64,000 nucleotides of DNA, from the NCBI GenBank assembly GCA_050260375.1, contig JBLNCA010000045.1, forward strand, positions 62,001 through 126,000, written 5' to 3'. Made by a program: the position numbers and the translations under genes. The DNA is from DTFZ01 sp050260375 (GTDB taxonomy: Bacteria > Bacillota > Clostridia > Christensenellales > SZUA-584). This document shows, one piece after another, positions 14,177-22,761 of this stretch. The first letter of the stretch is position 1, and each line of letters starts with the position of its first letter. Under the pieces are notes generated by a model that saw only the letters and a list, made by a program, of their open reading frames with translations, was not told where the DNA came from and did no database searches.

Positions 14177-16768
14177 TTACATAACGTTTATTTTTAATTC
14201 TCCATTTACGGCGTCTATGCTCACGCTGTCGCCGTCCTTAAGCTCGCCGGCTATTATGAGCTTGCCTATCTCGGTCTCTATGAACCGCTGCAGGTAACGT
14301 TTCACCGGCCGCGCGCCGTACACGGGCACGTACGACTTGTCGGATATGAGCCCCTTCGCAGCCTCGGTAACGTTCATCGTTATGTTACGGTCGTCAAGGC
14401 GCTGCTGTATATGCTCCAAAGCGAGGCCTATTATCTTTACTATGTCGTCCTTCTTTAACGGCCTGAACAGCACTATGTCGTCCACGCGGTTTAAAAACTC
14501 CGGGCGGAAATGCAGGTGCAGATCGCCCATCACCTTCTCGCGCACATCCTCGTCTATATCGCCCAGCTCGTCTATGCCGGAAAGCAGGTACTCGCTGCCT
14601 ATGTTGCTCGTCATTATGACAACGGTGTTCTTAAAGTTTACCGTACGCCCCTGAGCGTCGGTAAGGCGCCCGTCGTCGAGCAGCTGCAGCAGCACGTTGA
14701 ACACGTCGTGATGCGCTTTTTCTATCTCGTCAAACAGTATCACGCAGTACGGCTTGCGGCGCACGGCCTCGGTCAACTGCCCGCCCTCGTCGTAACCTAT
14801 GTACCCCGGAGGCGCGCCTATAAGCCTTGCCACGGTGTGCTTTTCCATGTACTCCGACATGTCTATGCGCACCATGTTGTCCTCGCTGTCAAACAGCGCC
14901 TCGGCAAGCGCCCGTGCAAGCTCCGTCTTGCCCACGCCGGTGGGCCCTAAAAATATGAACGAACCTATCGGGCGGTTCGGGTCCTTAAGCCCGCTCCTCG
15001 CGCGTATCACCGCGTTGCTGACGGCAGTTACCGCCTCGTCCTGCCCAATGACTCGCTTATGCAGTATATTTTCCAGCCCCAGCAGCTTGTCTTTTTCCTT
15101 CTCCACGAGCTTTGATACGGGTATGCCCGTCCAGCGCGACACGATCTCCGCCACTTCTTCTTCGGTGACTTCCTCCTTCAGCAGCACATTGGCGCTCTTG
15201 GAACTTTTAGCCTTCTCGGCCTCAAGCTGCTTTAGCAGCCCCGGCAGTTCGCCGTACTCCAGCTTCGCAGCGAGCTCCAAATCGTACTTGCGCTTCGCCT
15301 CGTCTATCTGACGCCGCGTGTCCTCGATTTTCTGCTTTATGTCCTTCTCGCGCGTTAAGTTAACCTTCTCAAGCTCCCACTGTGCTTTCAGCTTGTCGGC
15401 TTCCTCCTTGTGCACCGCAAGCTCCTTTTCCAGCGCCGCGAGACGCGCCTTCGAAGCCGCATCGTCCTCCTTCTTTAATGCCTGCCGCTCTATCTCAAGC
15501 TGCATCACCTTGCGCGATATCTCGTCGAGCTCGGTGGGCATGCTGTCTATCTCCGTACGTATCATCGCAGCCGCCTCGTCCATCAGATCGATGGCCTTGT
15601 CGGGCAGGAACCTGTCGGTTATGTACCTGTCGGAAAGCACCGCGCACGCTATCAGCGCGCTGTCGGTAATCTTTACTCCGTGGTGTATCTCGAACCGCCC
15701 CTTAAGCCCGCGAAGTATCGATATCGTGTCTTCGACGGAGGGCGCGTCCACGAGTATCGGCTGGAACCTGCGCTCCAGTGCCGCGTCCTTTTCTATATAC
15801 TTGCGGTACTCGTCCAGCGTCGTCGCGCCTATGCAGTGCAGCTCGCCCCGCGCAAGCATCGGCTTTAATATATTTCCCGCGTCCATGGCGCCCTCGGCCT
15901 TGCCCGCGCCCACTATGTTGTGCAGCTCGTCTATGAACAGTATTATCTGCCCGTTTGACTGGTTGACGTCGTTAAGCACCGCTTTTAAGCGCTCCTCGAA
16001 CTCGCCGCGGTACTTTGCGCCCGCAATCAATGCGCCCATATCGAGAGCGAATATAGTCTTGTCTTTGAGCCCTTCGGGCACGTCGCCCGCGAGTATCCTC
16101 TGCGCCAACCCTTCCACTACCGCCGTCTTGCCTACGCCCGGCTCGCCTATCAGCACCGGGTTGTTCTTCGTGCGGCGGGAGAGTATGCGTATAGCGCGCC
16201 GTATCTCAGCGTCGCGCCCTATTACGGGGTCTATCTTGCCCTGCTTCGCAAGCTCTACGAGGTTGCGCCCGTAACGGTTAAGCGAGTCGTACATGCCTTC
16301 CGGGTTCTGCGACGTGACGCGCTGCCCTCCGCGCACCTTCGAAAGCGCCGCCATAAAGTTCTCCACCGTTATACCGTGGCGTTTGAATATCGACGCCGAG
16401 GGAGTGCCGCGCTCTTTAAGCAGCGCGAGGTACAAATGCTCTACGCCCGCGTAATCGTCTTTAAAGCGCTTTGCCTCGTCCTGCGCGCGTATGAGTATCT
16501 CGCTCATCCTGCGCGTGGCGTACACGTCCGAAACGCTGCTGCCCTGAATCCTGGGAAGCTTGTTAAGCTCGTTTTCCAGGTCTTTTACGTACAGCGCGGT
16601 GTCTTTGCCCATATAGCCCAAAAGCTTGGGTATAAGCCCGTCCTGCTGCACCGAGAGCGCGTAATGTATATGTTCGCCGTCCACCTGCTGGTGCCCCATA
16701 CGCACCGCGGTTTCCTGTGCGGAACTTAAAGCGGCCAATGCTTTTTCAGTAAATCTATCCATTTCCAT
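14177..16768 (-). CDS. clpB: ATP-dependent disaggregase ClpB
   Basis: 863 residues, the usual length. Order: Clp N-domain repeats (1-150), first AAA module with GEPGVGKT near residue 207 and FIDELHN, the M-domain coiled coil (about 410-525), second AAA module with GPTGVGKT near 607 and LFDEIEKAH, and a D2-small C-terminus. It extracts and unfolds aggregated protein together with the DnaK/DnaJ system. It lies downstream of a dnaJ-like gene on the same strand; a CtsR-like box upstream of that gene suggests class III heat-shock control. Start ATG 16768 follows AGGGGG. Confidence 0.97.
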   Translation of the reverse strand: MEMDRFTEKALAALSSAQETAVRMGHQQVDGEHIHYALSVQQDGLIPKLLGYMGKDTALYVKDLENELNKLPRIQGSSVSDVYATRRMSEILIRAQDEAKRFKDDYAGVEHLYLALLKERGTPSASIFKRHGITVENFMAALSKVRGGQRVTSQNPEGMYDSLNRYGRNLVELAKQGKIDPVIGRDAEIRRAIRILSRRTKNNPVLIGEPGVGKTAVVEGLAQRILAGDVPEGLKDKTIFALDMGALIAGAKYRGEFEERLKAVLNDVNQSNGQIILFIDELHNIVGAGKAEGAMDAGNILKPMLARGELHCIGATTLDEYRKYIEKDAALERRFQPILVDAPSVEDTISILRGLKGRFEIHHGVKITDSALIACAVLSDRYITDRFLPDKAIDLMDEAAAMIRTEIDSMPTELDEISRKVMQLEIERQALKKEDDAASKARLAALEKELAVHKEEADKLKAQWELEKVNLTREKDIKQKIEDTRRQIDEAKRKYDLELAAKLEYGELPGLLKQLEAEKAKSSKSANVLLKEEVTEEEVAEIVSRWTGIPVSKLVEKEKDKLLGLENILHKRVIGQDEAVTAVSNAVIRARSGLKDPNRPIGSFIFLGPTGVGKTELARALAEALFDSEDNMVRIDMSEYMEKHTVARLIGAPPGYIGYDEGGQLTEAVRRKPYCVILFDEIEKAHHDVFNVLLQLLDDGRLTDAQGRTVNFKNTVVIMTSNIGSEYLLSGIDELGDIDEDVREKVMGDLHLHFRPEFLNRVDDIVLFRPLKKDDIVKIIGLALEHIQQRLDDRNITMNVTEAAKGLISDKSYVPVYGARPVKRYLQRFIETEIGKLIIAGELKDGDSVSIDAVNGELKINVM

Positions 16769-16999
16769 AGTTGTTTCCCCCTAAAATTAAGATATAAATG
16801 TTTAGCGGAATGACATACGCTTAGCGGGGTATGGGGCAGGGTAATTCCCTACATAACTTCATTGCTCGAATTGCAGGGAACAATCCTCTGTTCGCTATGG
16901 GTTCGCGTTTTGTATGCACTTACGCTCACCTCATGCTCACAGATAGTCTCACTCGCTTCATCACCCGCTGGGTGCGCTCGTTCGACTATCCCCCGTCTG
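16769..16999. other. Gap between clpB and the dnaJ-like gene
   Basis: 231 bases without a supported gene. It contains the clpB ribosome site and short repeats of the type GTTCGCTATGGG. No clear promoter was seen, so read-through from the dnaJ-like gene is likely. Confidence 0.3.
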
Positions 17000-17983
17000 T
17001 TATGTGCTCACCGTTTTCTTCAGCTTCTCGTACAGCGCTTTCTGCTCTGCTGTCAGATGCCGCGGGTTCACTATGCGCACGCGTATGAACAAATCTCCCT
17101 GCTTGCCGGTGCGCGAAGGGTACCCCTTGCCGGCGATTCTTATCTTGTTGTCCGTCTGTACGCCTTCGGGTATCTTGACCATTATGCGCCCGTCCAGCGT
17201 CTCTACCTCCGCCTTGCCCGAAAGCGCGGCGTCCCATGGGTATACGTCGACGTTGGTAATAAGGTCGTTGCCTTCGAGCGTGAAGCGCGCGCTTGGCTTT
17301 ATGCGCACCTTCATGTGCAAATCGCCAGCCTTGCCGCCGCCCACGCCGGCGTGGCCCTGGCCTTTAAGGCGAATCGTTTCGCCGTCGCCCACGCCTTTTG
17401 GAACTTTGAAGTTTATCGAACGCGTGCCATTCTCCGTATGCAGCGATATGCGCTTTTCAACGCCTGCCGCGCCCTCTTCGGGAGTTATCTCTATCTCGGC
17501 CTCAACGTTCTCACCGTCGCGAGCCTGAACGCGCCCGGACGAATACGAGTGCCGGCCTCCGAATAGCTCGTCAAGGTCTTCGTCGCCGTATATGTGAGTG
17601 CTCCTTGTTCCCATACGCCCTTTACCGAATATGCTGCCAAGGTCAAACGCGTCCGAGAAGAACATGTTGAAGAAGTCGCTGTGGTTGCCGTTTCCGGTGT
17701 ATTCATAGCGAATGTTGCCAAAGCCGAATTGCGACGGGTCGAAGTCCGCGCCGTTTGCAAAGTTCGCCTGACTGCCGAACATGTCGTACTTGCTGCGTTT
17801 GTCCTTATCGCTCAGCACCTCGTACGCCTCGCTTATCTCCTTGAACTTCTCCTCGGCCTTTTTATCGCCGGGATTCATGTCCGGGTGATACTTCTTGGCG
17901 AGCTTTCTGTATTGCTTTTTTATTTCGTCCAGCGACGCCGTCTTCTCGACGCCGAGTATTTTATAATAATCCTTGTACTGCAT
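17000..17983 (-). CDS. DnaJ-class co-chaperone (CbpA-like, no zinc finger)
   Basis: 327 residues. The J domain occupies residues 3-68 with the HPD motif (KKYHPDMNPGD). A Gly/Phe-rich region contains FGSQANFANG, then the two beta-sandwich CTD domains ending FIRVRIVNPRHLTAEQKALY. The four CxxCxGxG zinc motifs of canonical DnaJ are absent, so it is CbpA/DnaJB-type. It stimulates DnaK ATPase and delivers substrates. AAAGGAG precedes the start. It shares the strand with clpB and carries a CtsR-like operator upstream. Confidence 0.92.
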   Translation of the reverse strand: MQYKDYYKILGVEKTASLDEIKKQYRKLAKKYHPDMNPGDKKAEEKFKEISEAYEVLSDKDKRSKYDMFGSQANFANGADFDPSQFGFGNIRYEYTGNGNHSDFFNMFFSDAFDLGSIFGKGRMGTRSTHIYGDEDLDELFGGRHSYSSGRVQARDGENVEAEIEITPEEGAAGVEKRISLHTENGTRSINFKVPKGVGDGETIRLKGQGHAGVGGGKAGDLHMKVRIKPSARFTLEGNDLITNVDVYPWDAALSGKAEVETLDGRIMVKIPEGVQTDNKIRIAGKGYPSRTGKQGDLFIRVRIVNPRHLTAEQKALYEKLKKTVST

Positions 17984-18000
17984 ATTTTCTCCTTTAAATC

Positions 18001-18044
18001 AGGCATTGGATTGACAAATTGTCAATACCTGCAAACCAATGCCT
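18001..18044 (-). promoter_or_regulatory. Nested inverted repeats in the dnaJ-like 5' leader
   Basis: Outer arms AGGCATTGG and CCAATGCCT enclose an inner ATTGACA-N3-TGTCAAT palindrome at 18010-18026. It lies between the CtsR-like box and the ribosome site, so it could be a second operator or an mRNA hairpin that affects translation. Confidence 0.5.
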
Positions 18045-18053
18045 AAAAACGAC

Positions 18054-18070
18054 TTTGACTATCTTTGACC
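18054..18070 (-). promoter_or_regulatory. CtsR-type heat-shock operator
   Basis: On the minus strand GGTCAAA-GAT-AGTCAAA, i.e. two heptads separated by three bases, the published CtsR pattern. It lies just downstream of an A+T-rich -10-like TATATTATAA, where a repressor would block transcription of the dnaJ-like gene and clpB. Confidence 0.75.
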
Positions 18071-18271
18071 TTTATAATATAATACAAATCTTCTCAAAAT
18101 GCAATATGTTTAACGCAGTTTCTTCTAAATATTTATATGTGCAAAAAAGCATATTAACATTCCCTGAGGACAAACTTGTGTAAATAATGAGCGTAATTTG
18201 TCATTGAAAAACAGCTTGTTGCTGGTATAATTAGAAAGGCAAGTTTTTATTTTACGTCAGGAGGGATAACA

Positions 18272-19519
18272 ATGAGCGAACTCAAAGGCGCATGTGTTTT
18301 CGGACAGTCGGGAGGGCCAACGGCCGTTATCAACGCAAGCGCGGCGGGAGTATTCCAGGAAGCACTGAAGCAGGGGTGCATTACCAAAGTATACGGCATG
18401 GCGCATGGCATAAAAGGCCTGCTGGAAGGAAAGCTGTATGATATCGGCCAGGAGGACCCGGCGGAGCTGGAGCTTATGAAGACGACGCCGTCGTCGGCGC
18501 TTGGCTCGGTACGCTACAAGCTTAAGTCCGCAGACGAAGACGAGACGGATTACAAGAAGATGCTTGAAGTATTTAAAAAGTTCAACATCAGATATTTCTT
18601 CTACAACGGCGGCAACGACTCTATGGATACCTGCAACAAGGTAAGCAAGTATATGCAAAAAGTAGGCTACGAGTGCCGCGTGATGGGCGTGCCCAAGACC
18701 GTGGATAACGACCTGTGGGGAACGGACCACTGCCCGGGATACGGCAGCGCCGCTAAGTATATCGCCACGTCTACGATGGAAGTATACCGCGACACCAGGG
18801 TTTACGACAAAGGAACGATCACCATACTCGAGATAATGGGCAGGAACGCGGGCTGGCTCGCAGGAGCGGCAGCGCTCGCATCCTACAAGGGCACGGGGCC
18901 GGATCTCATATATCTGCCCGAAATCACGTTCGATTTGGATAGCTACTATGAGCGCGTGTCCGAGCTGTTCAAGAAGAACAACTACGTCATAGTAGCCGTT
19001 TCGGAAGGCATAAAAGACAAGGACGGCAAGTATATAAGCGAATACGGCTCGGACCTTGCCAAGATCAAGGATTCGTTCGGCCATTCTCAAATGGGCGGCC
19101 TAGCCGCGACTCTCGGAAACCTTACGCAGCAGAAGACAGGCGCGAAGGTTCGCCCGATAGAGTTCAGCCTGCTGCAGAGGTGCGCGTCCCATATCGCGTC
19201 TAAGACGGACGTAGACGAGGCATATATGGCTGGACAGATGGCAGTGCGCTGCGCCGTCGAAGGCAAGACCGACTTCATGGTCGCGTTCGAGCGTGAAAAG
19301 GGCGCCGGGTACAAATGCGGCATAAAGCTTATAAACCTTCAGGACGTCGCGAACAAGGAGAAAAAAGTGCCTCTCGATTGGGTAACCAAAGACGGCACGG
19401 GCGTGAACGAGAAATTCATAGAATATGCTCTGCCGCTCATACAGGGAGAATCGAGGCCCCCGTTTGAGGAAGGCATGCCCAGATTCGCGAATCTTAAAAA
19501 AGTGCTGGCAAGACCATAA
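18272..19519 (+). CDS. pfp: 6-phosphofructokinase, PPi-dependent type
   Basis: 415 residues, longer than ATP-dependent bacterial PfkA (about 320). Landmarks are the substrate loop FGQSGGPTAVINAS at the N-terminus, GGNDSMDT near residue 113 (position of the phosphoryl-donor loop), PKTVDNDLWGTDH near 140, and MGRNAGWLAGAAAL. The Asp in GGND and the length favour pyrophosphate as donor, as in many anaerobic Clostridia; the donor is inferred. It acts in cytosolic glycolysis. AGGAGG lies before the ATG, and a good terminator follows at 19542. Confidence 0.9.
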   Translation: MSELKGACVFGQSGGPTAVINASAAGVFQEALKQGCITKVYGMAHGIKGLLEGKLYDIGQEDPAELELMKTTPSSALGSVRYKLKSADEDETDYKKMLEVFKKFNIRYFFYNGGNDSMDTCNKVSKYMQKVGYECRVMGVPKTVDNDLWGTDHCPGYGSAAKYIATSTMEVYRDTRVYDKGTITILEIMGRNAGWLAGAAALASYKGTGPDLIYLPEITFDLDSYYERVSELFKKNNYVIVAVSEGIKDKDGKYISEYGSDLAKIKDSFGHSQMGGLAATLGNLTQQKTGAKVRPIEFSLLQRCASHIASKTDVDEAYMAGQMAVRCAVEGKTDFMVAFEREKGAGYKCGIKLINLQDVANKEKKVPLDWVTKDGTGVNEKFIEYALPLIQGESRPPFEEGMPRFANLKKVLARP

Positions 19520-19541
19520 CCGAAATATAAATACATTCTTA

Positions 19542-19570
19542 GGGCGGCAAATGCCGCCTTTCTCTTTCTT
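19542..19570 (+). terminator. Terminator after phosphofructokinase
   Basis: GGCGGC, AAAT loop, GCCGCC, followed by TTTCTCTTTCTT. Confidence 0.8.
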
Positions 19571-19627
19571 AAGTAACGCTGTTGTTAATTCCTGCAGCGG
19601 ATGGTATAGTTATAAAGGTGGATATTT

Positions 19628-20347
19628 ATGGGATGGTCTTTATTCTTTATGTTTGCATCGGCGGCGATATGCCTGCTTTTACCGGCTGCCGCAGCGGTTA
19701 TACTGGCGCTGAAGCGTAAGGGCAGCATACTTATGTTTTTTCTGGGCGCCGCTTCTTTTGCTGCGTCGCAGCTGCTTCTGCGCATACCGCTGCTCGGCGA
19801 GCTGCAGAACACGGTATGGTTCAATATGTTTGCCGTTACGCAGCCGCTGCTTTGCGCGCTGCTGGTGGCGTTGAGCGCGGGAGTGTTTGAGGAGACCGGC
19901 CGTTATGCGGCTTTAAAATTTATAAACAAAGACTTGCTTACATGGGAAAACGGAATAATGTTCGGGTTGGGCCACGGTGGAATAGAGGCGTTCTGGGTGG
20001 GCTTAAAATATATAGAGCCTATTCATGAGGTTATAGGCGGCAACGGGGCTGTTCTGATGGGCGTGCCGCCCTATTACTTCCTGCTGGGGGGAGTAGAGAG
20101 GATACTCGCTATAGCGATGCACATAGGTTTTACAATGATTGTGCTGTATGCGGTAAAGCGCAGGAAGATATTGTTCTATATTATTGCTGTTCTGGCACAT
20201 GGGCTTGTCGATGCAACGATACCGTTTATGCAGGGCTTTCCGGGCTGGGCAATTGAAGGCGTATTAGCTCTCATTGCTGCGCTCGCTGTAATTTTGACAA
20301 TAAAGATAAAGCCTGCGTTTAATACGGGGGTCCCCGAAAAGTCGTAA
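19628..20347 (+). CDS. YhfC-family membrane protein (putative intramembrane metalloprotease)
   Basis: 239 residues with about seven hydrophobic segments. EETGRYAAL near residue 97 and FGLGHGGIEA near residue 117 match the conserved Glu and His motifs of the YhfC family, proposed to be CPBP-like intramembrane proteases. GGTGG lies before the ATG. The final eight codons (NTGVPEKS) and the stop are made from a GGGGTCCCC-family palindrome that has inserted into the 3' end, so the native C-terminus is probably replaced. Proteolytic activity is inferred from the family only. Confidence 0.8.
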   Translation: MGWSLFFMFASAAICLLLPAAAAVILALKRKGSILMFFLGAASFAASQLLLRIPLLGELQNTVWFNMFAVTQPLLCALLVALSAGVFEETGRYAALKFINKDLLTWENGIMFGLGHGGIEAFWVGLKYIEPIHEVIGGNGAVLMGVPPYYFLLGGVERILAIAMHIGFTMIVLYAVKRRKILFYIIAVLAHGLVDATIPFMQGFPGWAIEGVLALIAALAVILTIKIKPAFNTGVPEKS

Positions 20348-20400
20348 GACTTTTTGGGGTGATAATACTGTATCCCCGGCAAGCGCGAGACTTAACGGGG
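20323..20400. repeat. Two GGGGTCCCC-family palindromes, the first inside a coding 3' end
   Basis: The first unit (20323-20364) has arms CCCCGAAAAGTC and GACTTTTTGGGG with one G-T pair and overlaps the last codons of the YhfC gene. The second (20371-20400) is degenerate: CCCCGGCAAG and CTTAACGGGG. Confidence 0.85.
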
Positions 20401-20458
20401 AAGAATATTAAAAAAGCCGCTTGCATCGCCTGATAATGCAGTTAACGGAGGTATAAAA

Positions 20459-20911
20459 ATGAAAAAGTACATATTGGGATTAGCGGCGCTGCTTGCATTA
20501 TCCACAATTTTAACAGGCTGCGGCGGCGACAGTCCGGCGGACGGCGCGCTCAGTGCGGAAGATGTAGCGTACGCGGAGCCTATAGTCGATAATATTCTTG
20601 CCGGCATAAAGGACAGGGATTACGCCGTGTTCAGCCGCGACTTTTCCGATACGATGAAAACTTTGATGCCGGAGGAATCGCTGGATTCGCTTGCCGACCT
20701 GCTCGCTTCGAAAGTCGGGGAATACCAGAGCAGGAGCTTTGCCCAGGCTGCCGACGTGACGCAGAACGGCGCACAATATACCGTAGTTACGTATACAGCG
20801 AAGTTTTCGGACGAGCCGGGGGACGTGCTTATAATAGTCACATTCGGCGGCGATACCGAAAAGAAAGTCGACGGGCTGTTTTTCAATTCGCCCAAGCTAA
20901 GGGAGCAGTAG
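20459..20911 (+). CDS. Small lipoprotein, DUF3887-like
   Basis: 150 residues. The signal peptide ends in the lipobox LTGCGG, so it is exported and lipid-anchored. The mature domain has the DUF3887-like layout: a helical part (VDNILAGIKDRDYAVFSRDF) then beta-strands (YTVVTYTAKF, VLIIVTFGGD). Its role is unknown; similar domains occur as extracytoplasmic ligand-binding modules. AACGGAGG lies before the ATG. A strong terminator follows at 20964. Confidence 0.75.
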   Translation: MKKYILGLAALLALSTILTGCGGDSPADGALSAEDVAYAEPIVDNILAGIKDRDYAVFSRDFSDTMKTLMPEESLDSLADLLASKVGEYQSRSFAQAADVTQNGAQYTVVTYTAKFSDEPGDVLIIVTFGGDTEKKVDGLFFNSPKLREQ

Positions 20912-20963
20912 GGAAGGGCGGCTTAAGCTAGGCGGCTTCATTTGGAATAATAATGATAATAAA

Positions 20964-21001
20964 CAATTACGGCTGCAGCATTGCAATCGTAATTGTTTTT
21001 T
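20964..21001 (+). terminator. Terminator after the DUF3887-like gene
   Basis: CAATTACG and CGTAATTG form a perfect 8-base stem with a partly paired loop, followed by six or more T. Confidence 0.8.
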
Positions 21002-21054
21002 ATGTTAACATAAACAAAGCTTTGTATCGGCATAATATATAAGAGGTGAACCGT

Positions 21055-21204
21055 ATGAAAATAAAAAGGGCAAGAAAGCCGAAGAATCCGACTGCGGCGG
21101 ACAGGCTGCATCTGCCGGGCATATACGACAATGTAACGCTGGAAAACCTGAATACGAAAAACGACTCCCATAAGGTTTCGCTGGGACCCGACTCAAAAAG
21201 GTAA
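21055..21204 (+). CDS. Small basic protein of unknown function
   Basis: 49 residues, beginning MKIKRARKPKNPTAADRLHL and ending GPDSKR. It has a strong ribosome site (AGAGGTGA) seven bases from the ATG. Lys/Arg-rich ends, no membrane segment, no cysteines. The size and charge recall minor small acid-soluble spore proteins, but no SASP signature is present, so the function is left open. It is followed within seven bases by a triple array of palindromic repeats. Confidence 0.55.
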   Translation: MKIKRARKPKNPTAADRLHLPGIYDNVTLENLNTKNDSHKVSLGPDSKR

Positions 21205-21210
21205 AAGCAT

Positions 21211-21328
21211 ACACCCCGGCAAGTCCCACGACCTGCCGGGGACCCCGTGTACACCCCAAAAGGCCTTACGTCTTTTTGGGGACCCCGTGTACACCCCAAA
21301 AAGCCTTCGTCTTTTTGGGGACCCCGTA
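21211..21328. repeat. Triple array of GGGGTCCCC-family palindromes
   Basis: Units at about 21211-21248, 21249-21288 and 21289-21328, each ending GGGGACCCCGT. The first has arms CCCCGGCA and TGCCGGGG; the others have A-rich and T-rich arms. The paired changes preserve the stem. Confidence 0.9.
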
Positions 21329-21329
21329 T

Positions 21330-21366
21330 AAAAAAGCCTCCTGTCAGTTATGACAAGGAGGCTTAC
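21330..21366 (-). terminator. Terminator for the leftward gene at 21401
   Basis: On the minus strand AAGCCTCCTTGTCA pairs with TGACAGGAGGCTT (one bulge) and runs into a TTTTTTATA tail. Confidence 0.85.
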
Positions 21367-21400
21367 AGTATCGATAAGGAGTTAACCCCTGCTATAAAGG

Positions 21401-21742
21401 TTACACTGCATTGTGCACAAAGAAGGCGATTCTATCAAGTGGGATTTCCGCGACAGATCCTACGTTAAACACAAAACCGTCGAAGTTGCAGCCTCTCCTG
21501 AAGGGCGGGCAGCAACGCGATCTGCAAGCGCTTCCAAGAGCGCAGCACGGAGCAGGCCCTAAACATGTTACGATCCTTACAGTACATGGAGTTACCTTCG
21601 TGAGGACCCCTGTGACTCCACATCCGGACTCTCCTCCGCTGGTTGTATATATTGTAACGGTAGTACCTACGTGTTTGAGCAATTCTTCGAAAAGGCTTCC
21701 GCCAGCGTAATCTTCATTAATGCTGTCGTCGTAAGCAGACAT
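21401..21742 (-). CDS. Cys-rich small protein with Sm-like pattern
   Basis: 113 residues. The N- and C-terminal thirds fit an Sm/DUF2642-like strand pattern (LFEELLKHVGTTVTIYT, then VGSVAEIPLDRIAFFV) interrupted by a 30-residue Cys/Arg-rich insert (CCALGSACRSRCC). AAGGAG lies seven bases before the ATG at 21742; the ATG two codons upstream is too close to it. Similar proteins in spore formers are linked to spore coat or surface, but that assignment is only a suggestion. A strong terminator lies downstream. Confidence 0.6.
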   Translation of the reverse strand: MSAYDDSINEDYAGGSLFEELLKHVGTTVTIYTTSGGESGCGVTGVLTKVTPCTVRIVTCLGPAPCCALGSACRSRCCPPFRRGCNFDGFVFNVGSVAEIPLDRIAFFVHNAV

Positions 21743-21854
21743 AGACATTCTCCTTTCTCTGCAGGTTCAGTACATAGTATTCAACAGAAAGGATAAGTGT
21801 TACCACACTGCGTTTTAGTTAATTTGAAAGGGTTAATGATGCGGAGCATATAGA

Positions 21855-22636
21855 TTGGGAATTGAAAAAGCCGCAGGAGAACTATGGGATATGGCGCAAA
21901 AGGAGCGTGAACGGCGTAACGGGATATACTGTGGGGTTAATAAAAATAGGAGCAAATATACAAAGCGGTACGCGTTCAGCGGAAAGCCGATTTGCGGGGT
22001 CTGCGGTACGACATATAAACGGCGGCACTGCAATATAAAATCAGCTTCGAAGGGGGTCGTCTGGCAGTGCATATCAATTATATAGAGAAGGATGCCAATA
22101 CCGGTAAAAGATGCGGCGTGAAGGCGGTGAATGACCTGGTCTTAAAGGCAGCGTTCGTTAAGGTCTACAATGACGAATTCAAATACAAAGGAAATTTCTT
22201 CAAAGCGTTTATGGCTAGCGTCGAAAAGGTGATTGAGGAAAACAATACATCTAATATTTCCGACCTTATTACCGCTTTGGAGGCAGATATAAGCGGGCTT
22301 ATATCAATGAAGCTTCATAATGAGATCGATGAAGAGGCTTATAGTCGGGAATACCAAAGGTTAAACAGGGAGCTGACTGATCTAACAATTAAGAAAAATT
22401 AGATCGATGCAGCCAATTTGCAAAAAACAAAAGATATAAGCAAAATGACTGCCATAAAGGATATCATCAGCGATGGGTCTAAACCTCTTAGTGCATTCGA
22501 TGATGATTTGTTTGAGGGCATGGTTGAAAAGGTGATAATCAGATCTCAGACAGGGTTCGAGTTTTACTTTGAAAGCGGACAAATAATTAAAGAGAAAAAT
22601 ATAAATCTTACGTTTTTATTGAAGTACTTATTATAG
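21855..22636 (+). pseudogene. Degraded large serine recombinase, C-terminal half
   Basis: The zinc-ribbon part is readable (YAFSGKPICGVCGTTYKRRH, then VWQC), followed by a coiled-coil region (EADISGLISMKLHNEIDEEA) and the typical end FDDDLFEGMVEKVIIRSQTG. A frameshift lies between 22067 and 22085, and an in-frame TAG stands at 22400. The catalytic N-terminal domain is absent. It is a relic of an integrated phage or transposon. Confidence 0.85.
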
Positions 22637-22761
22637 TGTGTGTCAGCTAACTAATAGCTTGTATATTATTTTTAATGTATACTGTTATTGAAAATTAGCG
22701 CAAGAATTTGGCATGCTGTTTAGATGGTTATTATTTTTAATAATAGAAGCCGGAGGTGAAA

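Noticed and set aside
14337..16729. Long open frames on the plus strand opposite clpB
   Set aside because: They mirror the clpB codon pattern, have Ser/Ala-rich nonsense composition and lack ribosome sites; clpB on the minus strand explains them fully.
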